Source of the DNA: an uncultured Caulobacterales bacterium
Lineage (GTDB): Bacteria > Pseudomonadota > Alphaproteobacteria > Caulobacterales > Caulobacteraceae
Direction: 5' to 3'
Assembly (NCBI GenBank): GCA_903874895.1
Contig: CAIQUG010000172.1
Location: forward strand, 1 to 43,824
DNA length: 43,824 bases
Below the pieces are notes generated by a model. The model did not search any database and was not told where the DNA came from. It saw nothing but the letters and a program-made list of their open reading frames with translations. Positions 11,565 to 19,172 of this stretch are shown here, piece after piece. A program made the translations under genes and the position numbers. Position 1 is the first letter of the stretch. Every line of letters starts with the position of its first letter.

Positions 11565-12797
11565 ATGATGAACCGCCTCGGCCCCCGCCCCTGGATGACG
11601 GCGCCTGCGACCCGCGCGGTGATCGCGGCCCTGCAGGCGGCGGGCGGGCCGGACGCGGCGCGCTTCGTCGGCGGCTGTGTCCGCGACGCCCTGCTGGAGC
11701 GGGACGGGCCGGACATGGACATCGACGTGGCCACGCCCCTGACACCGGACGCCGTGGTCCTGGCCCTCACCGGGGCCGGGCTGAAGGCCGTGCCCACCGG
11801 GATCGCGCATGGCACCATCACCGCCGTCGCCCACGGACGGCCGGTGGAGATCACCACGCTCCGCCGGGACGTGGCCACCGACGGCCGCCATGCGGTGGTG
11901 GCCTTCACCGACGACTGGGCCGAGGACGCCGCCCGGCGGGACTTCCGCCTGAACGCCCTCTATGCCGATCCCGATGGCCGCCTGCATGATCCGACCGGCT
12001 GCGGCATCGACGACGCCCGGGCGGGCCGGGTGGTGTTCGTGGGGGACCCGCAGACCCGCATCCGCGAGGATTATCTGCGCATCCTGCGCTTCTTCCGCTT
12101 CTTCGCCCATTACGGCCGGGGCCCGGCGGACGCCGCCGCCGTCGCGGCCTGCGGTGCGCTGACGTCCGGTCTGGCCAGCCTGTCTGCCGAGCGGGTGTCG
12201 AAGGAGCTGCTGAAGCTGCTGGCCGCCCCGGATCCACGCCCGGCGGTGCGGCTGATGGAGACCACCGGCATCCTGGCCGCCCTGCTGCCGGAGGCGGGGT
12301 CGCCCGTCCGGTTCGAAGGGCTGGTGGCCCTGGGCGCGGACGGGGCCGATCCCGTGCTGCGGCTGGCGGCCCTGCTCGACGGTCCGGTGGGGGATGCGGT
12401 GGGTCGGCGCCTTCGCCTGCCCAACCGGGTCCGGGACCGGCTGGCGCAGGCCTGCACCCCCGACCCGGAGCTGTCCCCCGCCCTCGATGCCGCAGCGGTG
12501 CGGCGGGCGGTCTGGCGGTCGGGGGCGGAGGCGGTGGGCGATCGGATGCGGCTGGCCCGGGCGGTCTGGTCCTCGGAGGCCTGGCCCGGCCTGCTCGCCA
12601 TCGCCGACCACTGGACGCCACCGTCGTTCCCGGTGACCGGCGATGATGTGGTGGCGGCCGGTGCACCCCCGGGTCCCGAGGTCGGCCGGATCCTCAAGGC
12701 GCTCCAGGACGCGTGGCTGGACGCCGACTTCCAGCCCGACCGGGCGGCCCTGCTGGCGCGGCTCAGGACCGTTCTGGCGCGGGGCCCGACCTGGTAG
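11565..12797 (+). CDS. cca: CCA tRNA nucleotidyltransferase / poly(A) polymerase family
   Basis: Class II nucleotidyltransferase of 410 residues that adds or repairs the 3' CCA of tRNA. The catalytic head shows RFVGGCVRDALL (residues 33-44) and the metal-binding pair Asp 52/Asp 54 in DMDIDVAT. The basic motif RRDFRLNAL and the neck-domain motif RIREDYLRILRFFRF follow. The C-terminal body is Ala/Arg-rich and less conserved, as is usual in alphaproteobacteria. ATG codons at 11565 and 11568 are both possible. The gene diverges from the TacA-like regulator across about 150 bp. CCA addition rather than poly(A) synthesis is the more likely role, but the two activities cannot be separated by sequence reading alone. 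Confidence 0.92.
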   Translation: MMNRLGPRPWMTAPATRAVIAALQAAGGPDAARFVGGCVRDALLERDGPDMDIDVATPLTPDAVVLALTGAGLKAVPTGIAHGTITAVAHGRPVEITTLRRDVATDGRHAVVAFTDDWAEDAARRDFRLNALYADPDGRLHDPTGCGIDDARAGRVVFVGDPQTRIREDYLRILRFFRFFAHYGRGPADAAAVAACGALTSGLASLSAERVSKELLKLLAAPDPRPAVRLMETTGILAALLPEAGSPVRFEGLVALGADGADPVLRLAALLDGPVGDAVGRRLRLPNRVRDRLAQACTPDPELSPALDAAAVRRAVWRSGAEAVGDRMRLARAVWSSEAWPGLLAIADHWTPPSFPVTGDDVVAAGAPPGPEVGRILKALQDAWLDADFQPDRAALLARLRTVLARGPTW

Positions 12798-12800
12798 GTC

Positions 12801-12848
12801 CCGTGCCTAGAACTTTCCGTGCCTAGAACTTTCCGTGCCTAGAACTTC
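12801..12848. repeat. Three perfect or near-perfect 16-bp tandem repeats at a gene's 3' end
   Basis: The unit CCGTGCCTAGAACTTT is repeated at 12801-12816, 12817-12832 and 12833-12848 (last base C in the third copy), and a truncated CCGTG follows. Each copy contains, on the minus strand, codons for Lys-Phe followed by TAG. Because 16 is not a multiple of three, the three copies place this stop in all three minus-strand frames. The distal copy (12833-12848) supplies the actual stop of the small secreted protein gene; the array sits between it and the cca stop at 12797. Confidence 0.9.
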
Positions 12849-13177
12849 CCGTGATAGAGGCCGTCGCGGCCGAGGCAGCCGTGCAGGCCCAGCTCGCACT
12901 CCGGCCGGGGATGGACCGGATGGGCCCGGGCGCGGCGATGTCGGTACCGGGCCCGCGACGGGCCGCGGTCCCCATATCCGCGGCCAACCCGACGATCATA
13001 GGCATAGTCTGACCGGCCGCCACCCTGCGGGGCATAGGCGGCCGCGCGCGGATCGGGACCGGGACCAGGGCCGGGACCCATGGACTGAGAGAGGGCATCG
13101 GTCACGGCCATCAGGCTGGCGACGACGGCCAGGGCCGCGGTGAGGCTCCGAAGCCTCGTGAAGGATGTGTTGGTCAT
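12839..13177 (-). CDS. Small hypothetical secreted protein
   Basis: 112 residues, family not recognised. The N-terminus MTNTSFTRLRSLTAALAVVASLMAVTDA is a good Sec signal peptide, with likely cleavage around ALS-QS near residue 31. The mature part opens with a Gly-Pro repeat (MGPGPGPGPDPR), then is rich in Tyr, Arg and Gly, and ends with two cysteines in CELGLHGC and the tail LYHGKF. A run GGGGGGAC lies upstream of ATG 13177 as a ribosome-binding site. The stop codon falls in the third copy of a 16-bp tandem repeat. The gene lies downstream of the flagellin gene on the same strand, separated by a hairpin. A periplasmic or cell-surface location is inferred; no function can be proposed. Confidence 0.65.
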   Translation of the reverse strand: MTNTSFTRLRSLTAALAVVASLMAVTDALSQSMGPGPGPGPDPRAAAYAPQGGGRSDYAYDRRVGRGYGDRGPSRARYRHRRARAHPVHPRPECELGLHGCLGRDGLYHGKF

Positions 13178-13225
13178 GGTCCGCCGTCCCCCCTTTGGCG
13201 TCCTTCAGGACGTCGGAGAAACGGC

Positions 13226-13255
13226 CTGAGGCGGCCCAGATCACGACCGCCTCAG
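13226..13255 (-). terminator. Hairpin between flagellin and the small secreted gene
   Basis: A perfect 9-bp stem, CTGAGGCGG with CCGCCTCAG, encloses a 12-nt loop. It begins 45 bp past the flagellin stop. On the minus strand it is followed by GCCGTTTCT, only a weak U-tract, so termination is likely but not certain. Confidence 0.45.
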
Positions 13256-13299
13256 TTACGTTAACCTAGATTTGATCGGAACTCGACGGCGAATTGGGC

Positions 13300-14127
13300 C
13301 TAGCGGAACAGGCTCAGCAGGCCCTGCTTGGACGAGTTGGCGATGGACAGGGCCTGCACGCCCAGCTGCTGCTTGGTCTGCAGGGCCGTCAGGCTGGCGC
13401 TTTCCTTGGCCACGTCCGCGTCCACCAGGTTGCCGACACCCTGGGTCAGGGAGTCCTGCAGGTTGCTGATGAAGCTGAGGTGCGTGGTGAGCGCGTTGGA
13501 TGCCGTGCCGAGCTTGGCCACCGCGGCGTTGGTGTTGGTGATGGCGGAGCCGACCAGGCCGAGATAGGTGCCCGCCGTGGTCGCCGTGGTGAACACGGTG
13601 CCCAGCGCCCCGAGATTGGCGCCGCCCACGGACAGGTCCTGCGGCTGGACCGTCAGCACGTTCGTGCCGCCGGCATTGGCGAGGGCGTTGATGGTCACGC
13701 CGCCGCTCTTGATGATGTTGGTGCCGTTGAAGTCGGCGTTGCTGACAATGCGGCCGATCTGGGTCACCAGGGCCGTGACGTCATTGGCCAGCGCCGTGCG
13801 GCTGGTGGCGTCGAGGGAGGTGTCCGAGGCCGCCAGCGTCCGCGCCTTCACCTGGTTCAGCAGGTCCGAGATCGTCTGGCCGGCGGACACCGCCACGTCG
13901 ACGGTGGACTGGGCCCGCTGCAGGGACTGCTTCACCGCATCGAGTGCCGACACCGAGGAGCGTTCGTTCTGGGCGATACCCCAGATGGCACCGTTGTCCT
14001 TGGCCGAGGAGACCGACAGGCCGGTGGAAATCCGGTTCTGGGTGGTCTGCAGCTCGGAGGCGGTGATGTTGAGGTTCTGCAGCGCGATGATGGCGCCGGT
14101 ATTGGTGTTGATGCTGTTCGTCGACAT
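13300..14127 (-). CDS. Flagellin
   Basis: 275 residues, the short Caulobacter-type flagellin in which the conserved N- and C-terminal D0/D1 helices are joined by a minimal central domain. The N-terminus MSTNSINTNTGAIIALQNLN is characteristic, with RISTGLSVSSAKDNGAIWGIAQ following; the C-terminus ends KQGLLSLFR. Flagellins are exported through the type III flagellar apparatus without a cleaved signal and polymerise into the filament. The gene stands alone on the minus strand with its own sigma-54 promoter 76-90 bp upstream, as expected of a late flagellar gene. An AGAGAGG ribosome-binding site precedes the ATG. Which paralogue (FljJ/K/L/M/N/O-like) it corresponds to cannot be said. Confidence 0.95.
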   Translation of the reverse strand: MSTNSINTNTGAIIALQNLNITASELQTTQNRISTGLSVSSAKDNGAIWGIAQNERSSVSALDAVKQSLQRAQSTVDVAVSAGQTISDLLNQVKARTLAASDTSLDATSRTALANDVTALVTQIGRIVSNADFNGTNIIKSGGVTINALANAGGTNVLTVQPQDLSVGGANLGALGTVFTTATTAGTYLGLVGSAITNTNAAVAKLGTASNALTTHLSFISNLQDSLTQGVGNLVDADVAKESASLTALQTKQQLGVQALSIANSSKQGLLSLFR

Positions 14128-14202
14128 TACGTCCCGTCCTCTCTTTCAGCCATGATCGCCCGCAAGGGGACGCGAAATGGTCTGGATCTGGATCAGGGAG
14201 GA

Positions 14203-14217
14203 GCAATGGCGATGCCA
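14203..14217 (-). promoter_or_regulatory. Sigma-54 (-24/-12) promoter of the flagellin gene
   Basis: Read on the minus strand, TGGCATCGCCATTGC matches the sigma-54 consensus TGGCAY-N5-TTGC at every specified position. Transcription would start near 14191, giving a leader of about 64 nt. This is the normal arrangement for class IV flagellin genes in Caulobacterales, activated by FlbD with IHF. An AT-rich tract at about 14228-14258 lies just upstream and could hold an IHF site, though no good IHF consensus is seen. Confidence 0.85.
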
Positions 14218-14288
14218 GAGCTCATGCCGACAAAATTTTCATTCAAAACAATGTAATACTGGCTCAACTCGCAGCGGACCCATTGTCT

Positions 14289-14307
14289 CCCGGTTAACCA
14301 TACCGGG
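14289..14307. promoter_or_regulatory. Inverted repeat upstream of the flagellin promoter, candidate enhancer site
   Basis: CCCGGT and ACCGGG form a perfect 6-bp dyad around a 7-bp spacer (TAACCAT). Its centre is about 107 bp upstream of the inferred flagellin start, the usual distance for an activator of sigma-54 promoters such as FlbD. It could instead be a terminator hairpin for the flavoprotein gene ending at 14396, but no U-run follows on that strand. Confidence 0.4.
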
Positions 14308-14360
14308 CAGAATGTTCCGGACTAGGCAAGCCTTGCCCCGTCTGGGGTTGCGTTTGGGCA

Positions 14361-14381
14361 GGCCGGGACGCCCCCCCGGCC
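14361..14381 (-). terminator. Weak hairpin downstream of the flavoprotein gene
   Basis: GGCCGGG and CCCGGCC form a 7-bp stem with a 7-nt loop, 15 bp past the stop at 14396. A 12-bp perfect palindrome, ACCGACGTCGGT, at 14383-14394 lies between the two. No U-tract follows, so termination is only suggested. Confidence 0.3.
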
Positions 14382-14395
14382 CACCGACGTCGGTC

Positions 14396-15937
14396 TCAGG
14401 CCGTGACCCGCCGCGGCACCAGCCGCTCGCTCTTCAGGGCATCCTGCGCACCGGCCATGCCGGCCTCGGCATATTCCGCGTCCTCGTTGACCTGCCAGAC
14501 GTCGAAGGTCCGGGTCCCGGCCAGGATGTTCTCCACCGTCAGCATGGCGGTCATCATGGCGTGGTCCTGATTGTTGTACTTGTGCATGCCGTTGCGACCG
14601 ACCAGGTGCAGGTTGGGATAGCGCGCCTCGATTTCCGCCCGCACGGCCTCCACATTGGCCTGGTAGCTGTCGTCATAGACCGGATAGGCCTTGGGCTGGC
14701 GCACCACGGAGGCGTCGATCACGTCCTCGGCGCGGATCAGGCCGATCTGGTCGATCTCCTGCTTGGCCAGTTCAATCAGGTCCGCGTCCGGGGAGGTCCA
14801 GAGGCCGTCCCCCTCGAAGCAGAAATATTCGAGGCCGAGGCAGGCATAGCCCGCCGGTGCCATTTCCGGCGACCAGGACAGGAAGTTCTGGATCCGGCCG
14901 ACCTTGACGCTCGGGTCGTGGATATAGATCCAGTTGTCGGGGAACGACCGCCCAGCCTTGGTGATCAGCGCCACGGTGATGAAGTCGCGGTAGCGCAGGG
15001 CAAAGGCATTTTCCGCCACGGCCAGGGGCCGGGCAAAGCTGGTGGCCAGGTCCGTGATCGGCGCCGACGAGATGACGTGCCGTGCGGTGGTGGTCTCGCT
15101 TGTGCCGTCGGCCAGGGTGGCGGTGATGGTCCAGAGCCCCGTGGCATCGGACCAGTCCAGGGTGGTGAGGGTGCGGGCCATGCGGATCTCGCCCCCCTGT
15201 TCGGTGATGCGCCGGGCGGCGGTTTCCCACATCATGCCCGGGCCCTTGCGGGGATAGCGGAAGCTTTCCAGCAGGGTCTTGACACCCCCCTGTTCTCCCA
15301 GGGTCGCCGCGGGCTTGCGGTTCAGACCGGCGGAGCGCTTCAGGGCGTCGATGATGGCGTGACCGAGGCTCAGCCCCTTGATCCGCTGGGCGGCCCAGTC
15401 GGCGGAGATGTCGTCGCAGTCCATCCCCCAGACCTTCTCCGTGTAGGTCTTGAAGAAGATCGAGAACAGCTTCTCGCCGAACTGGTTGGCCACCCACTGG
15501 TGGAAGGTCTTCGGGTCCTTCACCGGGAACGCCTTGGCCTTGGCATAGGACAGCATGCACAGCGCCGAGGTGAAGATGCCGAGGTTGGTCAGGGCCTCGA
15601 AGGCCTTCAGCGGATAGGCGTAGTATTTCCGGCCGTAGAAGATCCGCGACAGGCGCGGACGGTCGATGAAGTCCTGCGGCAGGATCTCGTTCCACAGGTC
15701 CACCACTTCCCGGGACTTGGAGAAGAACCGGTGGCCGCCGATGTCGAACAGGAAGTCCTTGTAGCGCACGGTGCGGCTGATGCCGCCCACATAGACCGGG
15801 TCGCGCTCGATGACGGTGACGGAGCGGCCGGCCCTGGTCAGCAGATAGCCCGCGGTCAGCCCGGCGGGACCGGCCCCGATGATGAAGACGTCGGTGTCCG
15901 CGACCGGGGTCGGGGGAGGAGCGGCAATGTCAGTCAC
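14396..15937 (-). CDS. FAD-dependent oxidoreductase, UDP-galactopyranose-mutase-like
   Basis: 513 residues. A dinucleotide-binding motif, DVFIIGAGPAGLTAGYLL, places GAGPAG at residues 21-26, followed by the acidic end of the second strand (VIERD) and the flavin-contacting GGISRTVRYKDFLFDIGGHRFF segment seen in UDP-galactopyranose mutases and related amine oxidases. The C-terminal GRNGMHKYNNQDHAMMTAM is the second FAD contact. It is longer than classic mutases (about 370-390 residues), so the substrate is uncertain; a sugar-nucleotide or polyprenyl-linked substrate is inferred. Its ATG overlaps the end of the upstream gtrA by 8 nt, implying coupled expression and a role in the same envelope-glycan process. 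Confidence 0.8.
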   Translation of the reverse strand: MTDIAAPPPTPVADTDVFIIGAGPAGLTAGYLLTRAGRSVTVIERDPVYVGGISRTVRYKDFLFDIGGHRFFSKSREVVDLWNEILPQDFIDRPRLSRIFYGRKYYAYPLKAFEALTNLGIFTSALCMLSYAKAKAFPVKDPKTFHQWVANQFGEKLFSIFFKTYTEKVWGMDCDDISADWAAQRIKGLSLGHAIIDALKRSAGLNRKPAATLGEQGGVKTLLESFRYPRKGPGMMWETAARRITEQGGEIRMARTLTTLDWSDATGLWTITATLADGTSETTTARHVISSAPITDLATSFARPLAVAENAFALRYRDFITVALITKAGRSFPDNWIYIHDPSVKVGRIQNFLSWSPEMAPAGYACLGLEYFCFEGDGLWTSPDADLIELAKQEIDQIGLIRAEDVIDASVVRQPKAYPVYDDSYQANVEAVRAEIEARYPNLHLVGRNGMHKYNNQDHAMMTAMLTVENILAGTRTFDVWQVNEDAEYAEAGMAGAQDALKSERLVPRRVTA

Positions 15938-16388
15938 GGGAGCGTTCGGCCTCGGGCTCGGGTTTGGGGGCGAAGGTGAAGAACCTCTGGCCCGAATAGG
16001 AGAAGACAGTGGCGACCACGGCGCCGATGAAGGCGATGAGCGGATGTGGCAGATGGGGTGCCTGGGACCAGATCACCACCGAGACGCCGTAGTTCACGCT
16101 CTGGGCGGCAAAGGCGACGGCGAAGTAGCGTAGGGCCTCCGCCGTGACCGAGCGGCCGCTGTCGGGAAAGGTGAACCGCCGGTTCAGGACATAGGTGAAG
16201 ACGGTGGCGACGAAGATGGCGAGCGCCCGGGCCGCGGCGAAGGGCACGCCCACGTGCTCCGACACCCACAGGACGGACTGATCCACGGCCAGCCCGCCGA
16301 AACCGACGCCCAGGAACCGGAACAGTCCCTCCGGCACACGGAGGAGCAGTCTTTCCGCCCCTCTGACAGCCGTTTCCAGGTAGGTCAT
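15930..16388 (-). CDS. GtrA-family membrane protein
   Basis: 152 residues from ATG 16388 (MTYLETAVRGAERLLL); an upstream in-frame ATG at 16442 would add 18 residues without family character. Four hydrophobic segments and the conserved motif YVLNRRFTFPDS identify the GtrA family (GtrA/DPMS, the small polytopic proteins proposed to flip undecaprenyl-phosphate-linked sugars across the inner membrane). The second GtrA signature, SYSGQRFFTF, lies near the C-terminus. It overlaps the UDP-galactopyranose-mutase-like gene by 8 nt. A second GtrA is encoded at 23328-23750. Confidence 0.85.
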   Translation of the reverse strand: MTYLETAVRGAERLLLRVPEGLFRFLGVGFGGLAVDQSVLWVSEHVGVPFAAARALAIFVATVFTYVLNRRFTFPDSGRSVTAEALRYFAVAFAAQSVNYGVSVVIWSQAPHLPHPLIAFIGAVVATVFSYSGQRFFTFAPKPEPEAERSRD

Positions 16389-16511
16389 AGCATCTGTCCA
16401 GGGCGCTGATACGCCACGCGCGATGCAGGGTCCCCATCGCATGAGGCCTCCCTAAAGCGCAATTCCGGCCGTTCGCCAAGGGGGTAATCCTTTGGCGGTC
16501 GGCAGCATCCG

Positions 16512-16540
16512 TTGCTTCGCCGGGCCTGATCCGCTAATCC
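16512..16540 (+). promoter_or_regulatory. Possible promoter of the hisSZG operon
   Basis: TTGCTT (16512-16517) and GCTAATCC (16533-16540) resemble a Caulobacter housekeeping promoter; the spacing to the -10 depends on the register chosen (15-17 bp). An imperfect hairpin built on CGCCAA/TTGGCG lies just upstream at 16475-16498. Neither element is strong. Confidence 0.35.
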
Positions 16541-16569
16541 CGCGCAGCCTCCAGCCGTTTCGTGAGCCC

Positions 16570-18039
16570 ATGACCGACACCCCAGCCTTCCGTCCCGATG
16601 CCCGTTCGCCGCGGGGGTTCCAGGATCGCCGCGCCCGGGACCTGCGGGCGGAGCGGACCCTGCTGGCGCGGGTCTCGGCCGTCTACGAGGCCCATGGCTT
16701 CGAGGCACTGGACACGTCGGCCTTCGAATATGCCGATGCGCTGGGCAAGTTCCTGCCGGACTCCGACCGGCCGAACGCGGGCGTGTTCGCCGTCCTGGAC
16801 GATGACGAGCAGTGGATGGCGCTCCGCTATGACCTCACCGCGCCGCTGGCCCGGTTCGCCGCCCAGCACTGGGAGACCCTGCCCAAGCCCTTCCGGCGCT
16901 ATGCCTTCGGCCCCGTCTGGCGCAACGAGAAGCCCGGCCCCGGCCGCTTCCGGGAATTCATCCAGTGCGACGCCGACACGGTGGGCAGTGCCCGGCCGGA
17001 AGCCGATGCGGAAATCATCGCCATGGCCGTGGCCGGCCTCGAGGCCGCGGGCCTGGCGCGGGGTGCCGCCGCCCTGAAGATCAACAATCGCAAGCTGCTC
17101 AACGGCCTGCTGGAGGCCACGGGGGTCACCGCCGCGGGCCAGAAGCTCGCCGTGCTGCGCGCCGTGGACAAGCTGGACCGGCTGGGTCCGGACGGGGTGC
17201 GCCTCCTCCTGGGTGAGGGCCGCAAGGATGAGTCCGGGGCCTTCACCAAGGGCGCGGGTCTACAGGCGGCCGCAGCGGAGGCCGTGCTCCAGTTCGTCGC
17301 CGCGGGAGGTGGAAGCCGGTCGGAGACTCTGGACCGCATCGCCGGCGTGATCGGCGGCTCGGCCGAGGGGGACGCCGGCCTCGAGGACCTGGCGCGGATC
17401 GACGCGGCCCTCACCGGCCTCGGGGTGGCGGACGATCAGGCGATGTTCGAGCCGTCCATCGTCCGGGGCCTGGAATATTACACCGGCGCGGTGTTCGAGG
17501 CGGAAATCCTGCTGGACACCCTGGACGAGCGGGGGGAGCGGGTGCGCTTCGGCTCCATCGGCGGCGGGGGGCGCTACGACGACCTGGTGGCCCGGTTCAC
17601 CGGAGAGCCGGTCCCGGCCACGGGTTTCTCCTTCGGGGTCAGCCGGCTGGCGGCCGCGCTGCGGGCCGCGGGTCAGGCGGCGGCCGACGCCGTGCGCGGG
17701 CCGGTGGTGGTGATCGTGTTCGACGGGGCGCACATGCCCCAGTATTTCCAGGTGGCGGGCGAGCTTCGCGCCGCCGGCATCGCCGCCGAGGTCTATCTCG
17801 GCACCTCGGGGATGAAGGCGCAGATGAAGTACGCCGACCGTCGCCTGTCGCCGGCGGTGATCATGCTGGGTGGCGACGAGATCGCGGCGGGTACGGTGAC
17901 GATCAAGGATCTGGACCTGGGCCGCAGCCTGGCGGCCGGGGTCCAGGACAACGAGACCTGGCGGGCGGCCCGTCCGGGCCAGGCCACCCTGCCGCGGGGG
18001 GAGATGATCCCCTTCGTCCAACGGATCCTGAAGGGCTGA
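16570..18039 (+). CDS. hisS: Histidyl-tRNA synthetase
   Basis: 489 residues from ATG 16570 (MTDTPAFRPDARSPRGFQDR); an earlier ATG at 16492 in the same frame would add 26 unlike residues. Class II synthetase that charges tRNA-His. Motif 2 is represented by FRRYAFGPVWRNEKPGPGRFREFIQCDAD, and the histidine-binding loops by RGLEYYTGAVFEAE. The GSIGGGGRYDDLVARF segment and the C-terminal anticodon-binding domain are also present. The form is the alphaproteobacterial one. It heads the operon with hisZ (2-nt gap) and hisG, as in Caulobacter, linking aminoacylation to histidine synthesis. Confidence 0.95.
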   Translation: MTDTPAFRPDARSPRGFQDRRARDLRAERTLLARVSAVYEAHGFEALDTSAFEYADALGKFLPDSDRPNAGVFAVLDDDEQWMALRYDLTAPLARFAAQHWETLPKPFRRYAFGPVWRNEKPGPGRFREFIQCDADTVGSARPEADAEIIAMAVAGLEAAGLARGAAALKINNRKLLNGLLEATGVTAAGQKLAVLRAVDKLDRLGPDGVRLLLGEGRKDESGAFTKGAGLQAAAAEAVLQFVAAGGGSRSETLDRIAGVIGGSAEGDAGLEDLARIDAALTGLGVADDQAMFEPSIVRGLEYYTGAVFEAEILLDTLDERGERVRFGSIGGGGRYDDLVARFTGEPVPATGFSFGVSRLAAALRAAGQAAADAVRGPVVVIVFDGAHMPQYFQVAGELRAAGIAAEVYLGTSGMKAQMKYADRRLSPAVIMLGGDEIAAGTVTIKDLDLGRSLAAGVQDNETWRAARPGQATLPRGEMIPFVQRILKG

Positions 18040-18041
18040 CC

Positions 18042-19172
18042 GTGCTGATCGCCGAACCTGCCCTGTCTGCGGAGCAACTGGCGGCCATCCGGGCGCCGTT
18101 CACGGCGTTCGGCGGCACGCGGGTGGACGCCCCGGTGCTGCAGCCCCTCAGCCTGCTGCTGGACCTGGCGGGGGAGGGCCTGCGCGCCCGCCTGTTCGTG
18201 GTGCAGAGCGAGAATGCCGAGGAACAGGCCCTGCGCCCGGACTTCACCATTCCCGTGGTCCAGTCCCACATCGCCTCCGGAGCCGGCACGGGGGGCTATG
18301 TCTACGAGGGCAAGGCCTTCCTGGCACCGGAGCGCGGGTCCGACCACGCCTCCGAATTCCTTCAGATCGGGGCGGAGCTGTTCGGCACCGGCGGGGATCC
18401 CTATGCCGATGACGCCCGGATCGCCGCCCTGGCCTGGTCGGCGGCCGTGGCCGGGGGACGGACGGATCTCTCCCTGCTGCTGGGCGATCCCGGCCTGTTC
18501 CGTGGCTTCCTGAAGGCCATGGGCCTCGCATCCTCGGTGGCGTTGCGGCTGCAGCGGGCGCTCAGCAGCCCCCGGGCGATGGCCCTGGCCCTGGGGCGCG
18601 AGCCCGCGGCCGACGACAGCCGCCATGCCCGGCTGGCGGACCTGCTGTCCGGCCTCGGCGAATCCGACGCCACGGCCCTGCTGGAAGAGGTCTGGCGCAT
18701 GTCCGGGATCCAGCCCGTGGGCGGCCGGTCCGCGGCGGAGATCGTGCATCGCCTCACCGCCCGGGCGGACGCCGCGCGGGCACCTGGCCTGACCCCGTCC
18801 GAGGTGGAGCGGATCGAGGGCTTCCTCACCATTGCCGGTCCGCCGCAGGCGGCGCTGGAGGACATTGTCCGCCTCGCCGGTCCGGCGGCGGCGGACCTCG
18901 CCCCGCTGCTGGACGGTTGGCGGCGGCGGCTGTCCTGCCTGGCCGAGCAGGGGGTTCCGGCGGACGCCCTGTCCCTGGCCACGGCCTTTGTCCGGCCCTT
19001 CGGATATTATGACGGCATGCTGTTCGAGGTCCGCAGCGCCGCCCTCGGGGCCGACCACCCGGTGGCGGCCGGCGGGCGCTATGACGCCCTGCCGTCCCGC
19101 TTCGGTGGCGCGCCGGGGGCGGTGGGCTGCATGGTCCGGCCGGGCCGGGCCGTGGCGGGAGGGGCGGCATGA
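18042..19172 (+). CDS. hisZ: ATP phosphoribosyltransferase regulatory subunit HisZ
   Basis: 376 residues, starting at a GTG 2 nt after the hisS stop. HisZ is a histidyl-tRNA-synthetase paralogue that no longer charges tRNA and instead binds HisG to form the allosteric ATP phosphoribosyltransferase. It keeps the class II core (LRPDFTIPVVQSHI, the counterpart of the synthetase segment YDLTAPLARF, and VAAGGRYDALPSRFG) but has no anticodon-binding domain. The last 4 nt (ATGA) overlap the hisG start, so the two subunits are translationally coupled, as expected of partners in one complex. Confidence 0.9.
   Translation: MLIAEPALSAEQLAAIRAPFTAFGGTRVDAPVLQPLSLLLDLAGEGLRARLFVVQSENAEEQALRPDFTIPVVQSHIASGAGTGGYVYEGKAFLAPERGSDHASEFLQIGAELFGTGGDPYADDARIAALAWSAAVAGGRTDLSLLLGDPGLFRGFLKAMGLASSVALRLQRALSSPRAMALALGREPAADDSRHARLADLLSGLGESDATALLEEVWRMSGIQPVGGRSAAEIVHRLTARADAARAPGLTPSEVERIEGFLTIAGPPQAALEDIVRLAGPAAADLAPLLDGWRRRLSCLAEQGVPADALSLATAFVRPFGYYDGMLFEVRSAALGADHPVAAGGRYDALPSRFGGAPGAVGCMVRPGRAVAGGAA

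Noticed and set aside
12823-13098. A second minus-strand frame through the small secreted gene that also ends HGKF
   Set aside because: It lacks a signal peptide and shares its ending only because the 16-bp repeat places the same stop in another frame.
16475-16498. Imperfect hairpin upstream of hisS that could suggest attenuation control
   Set aside because: No leader peptide with histidine codons, no competing stem and no U-tract; it also precedes the likely promoter.
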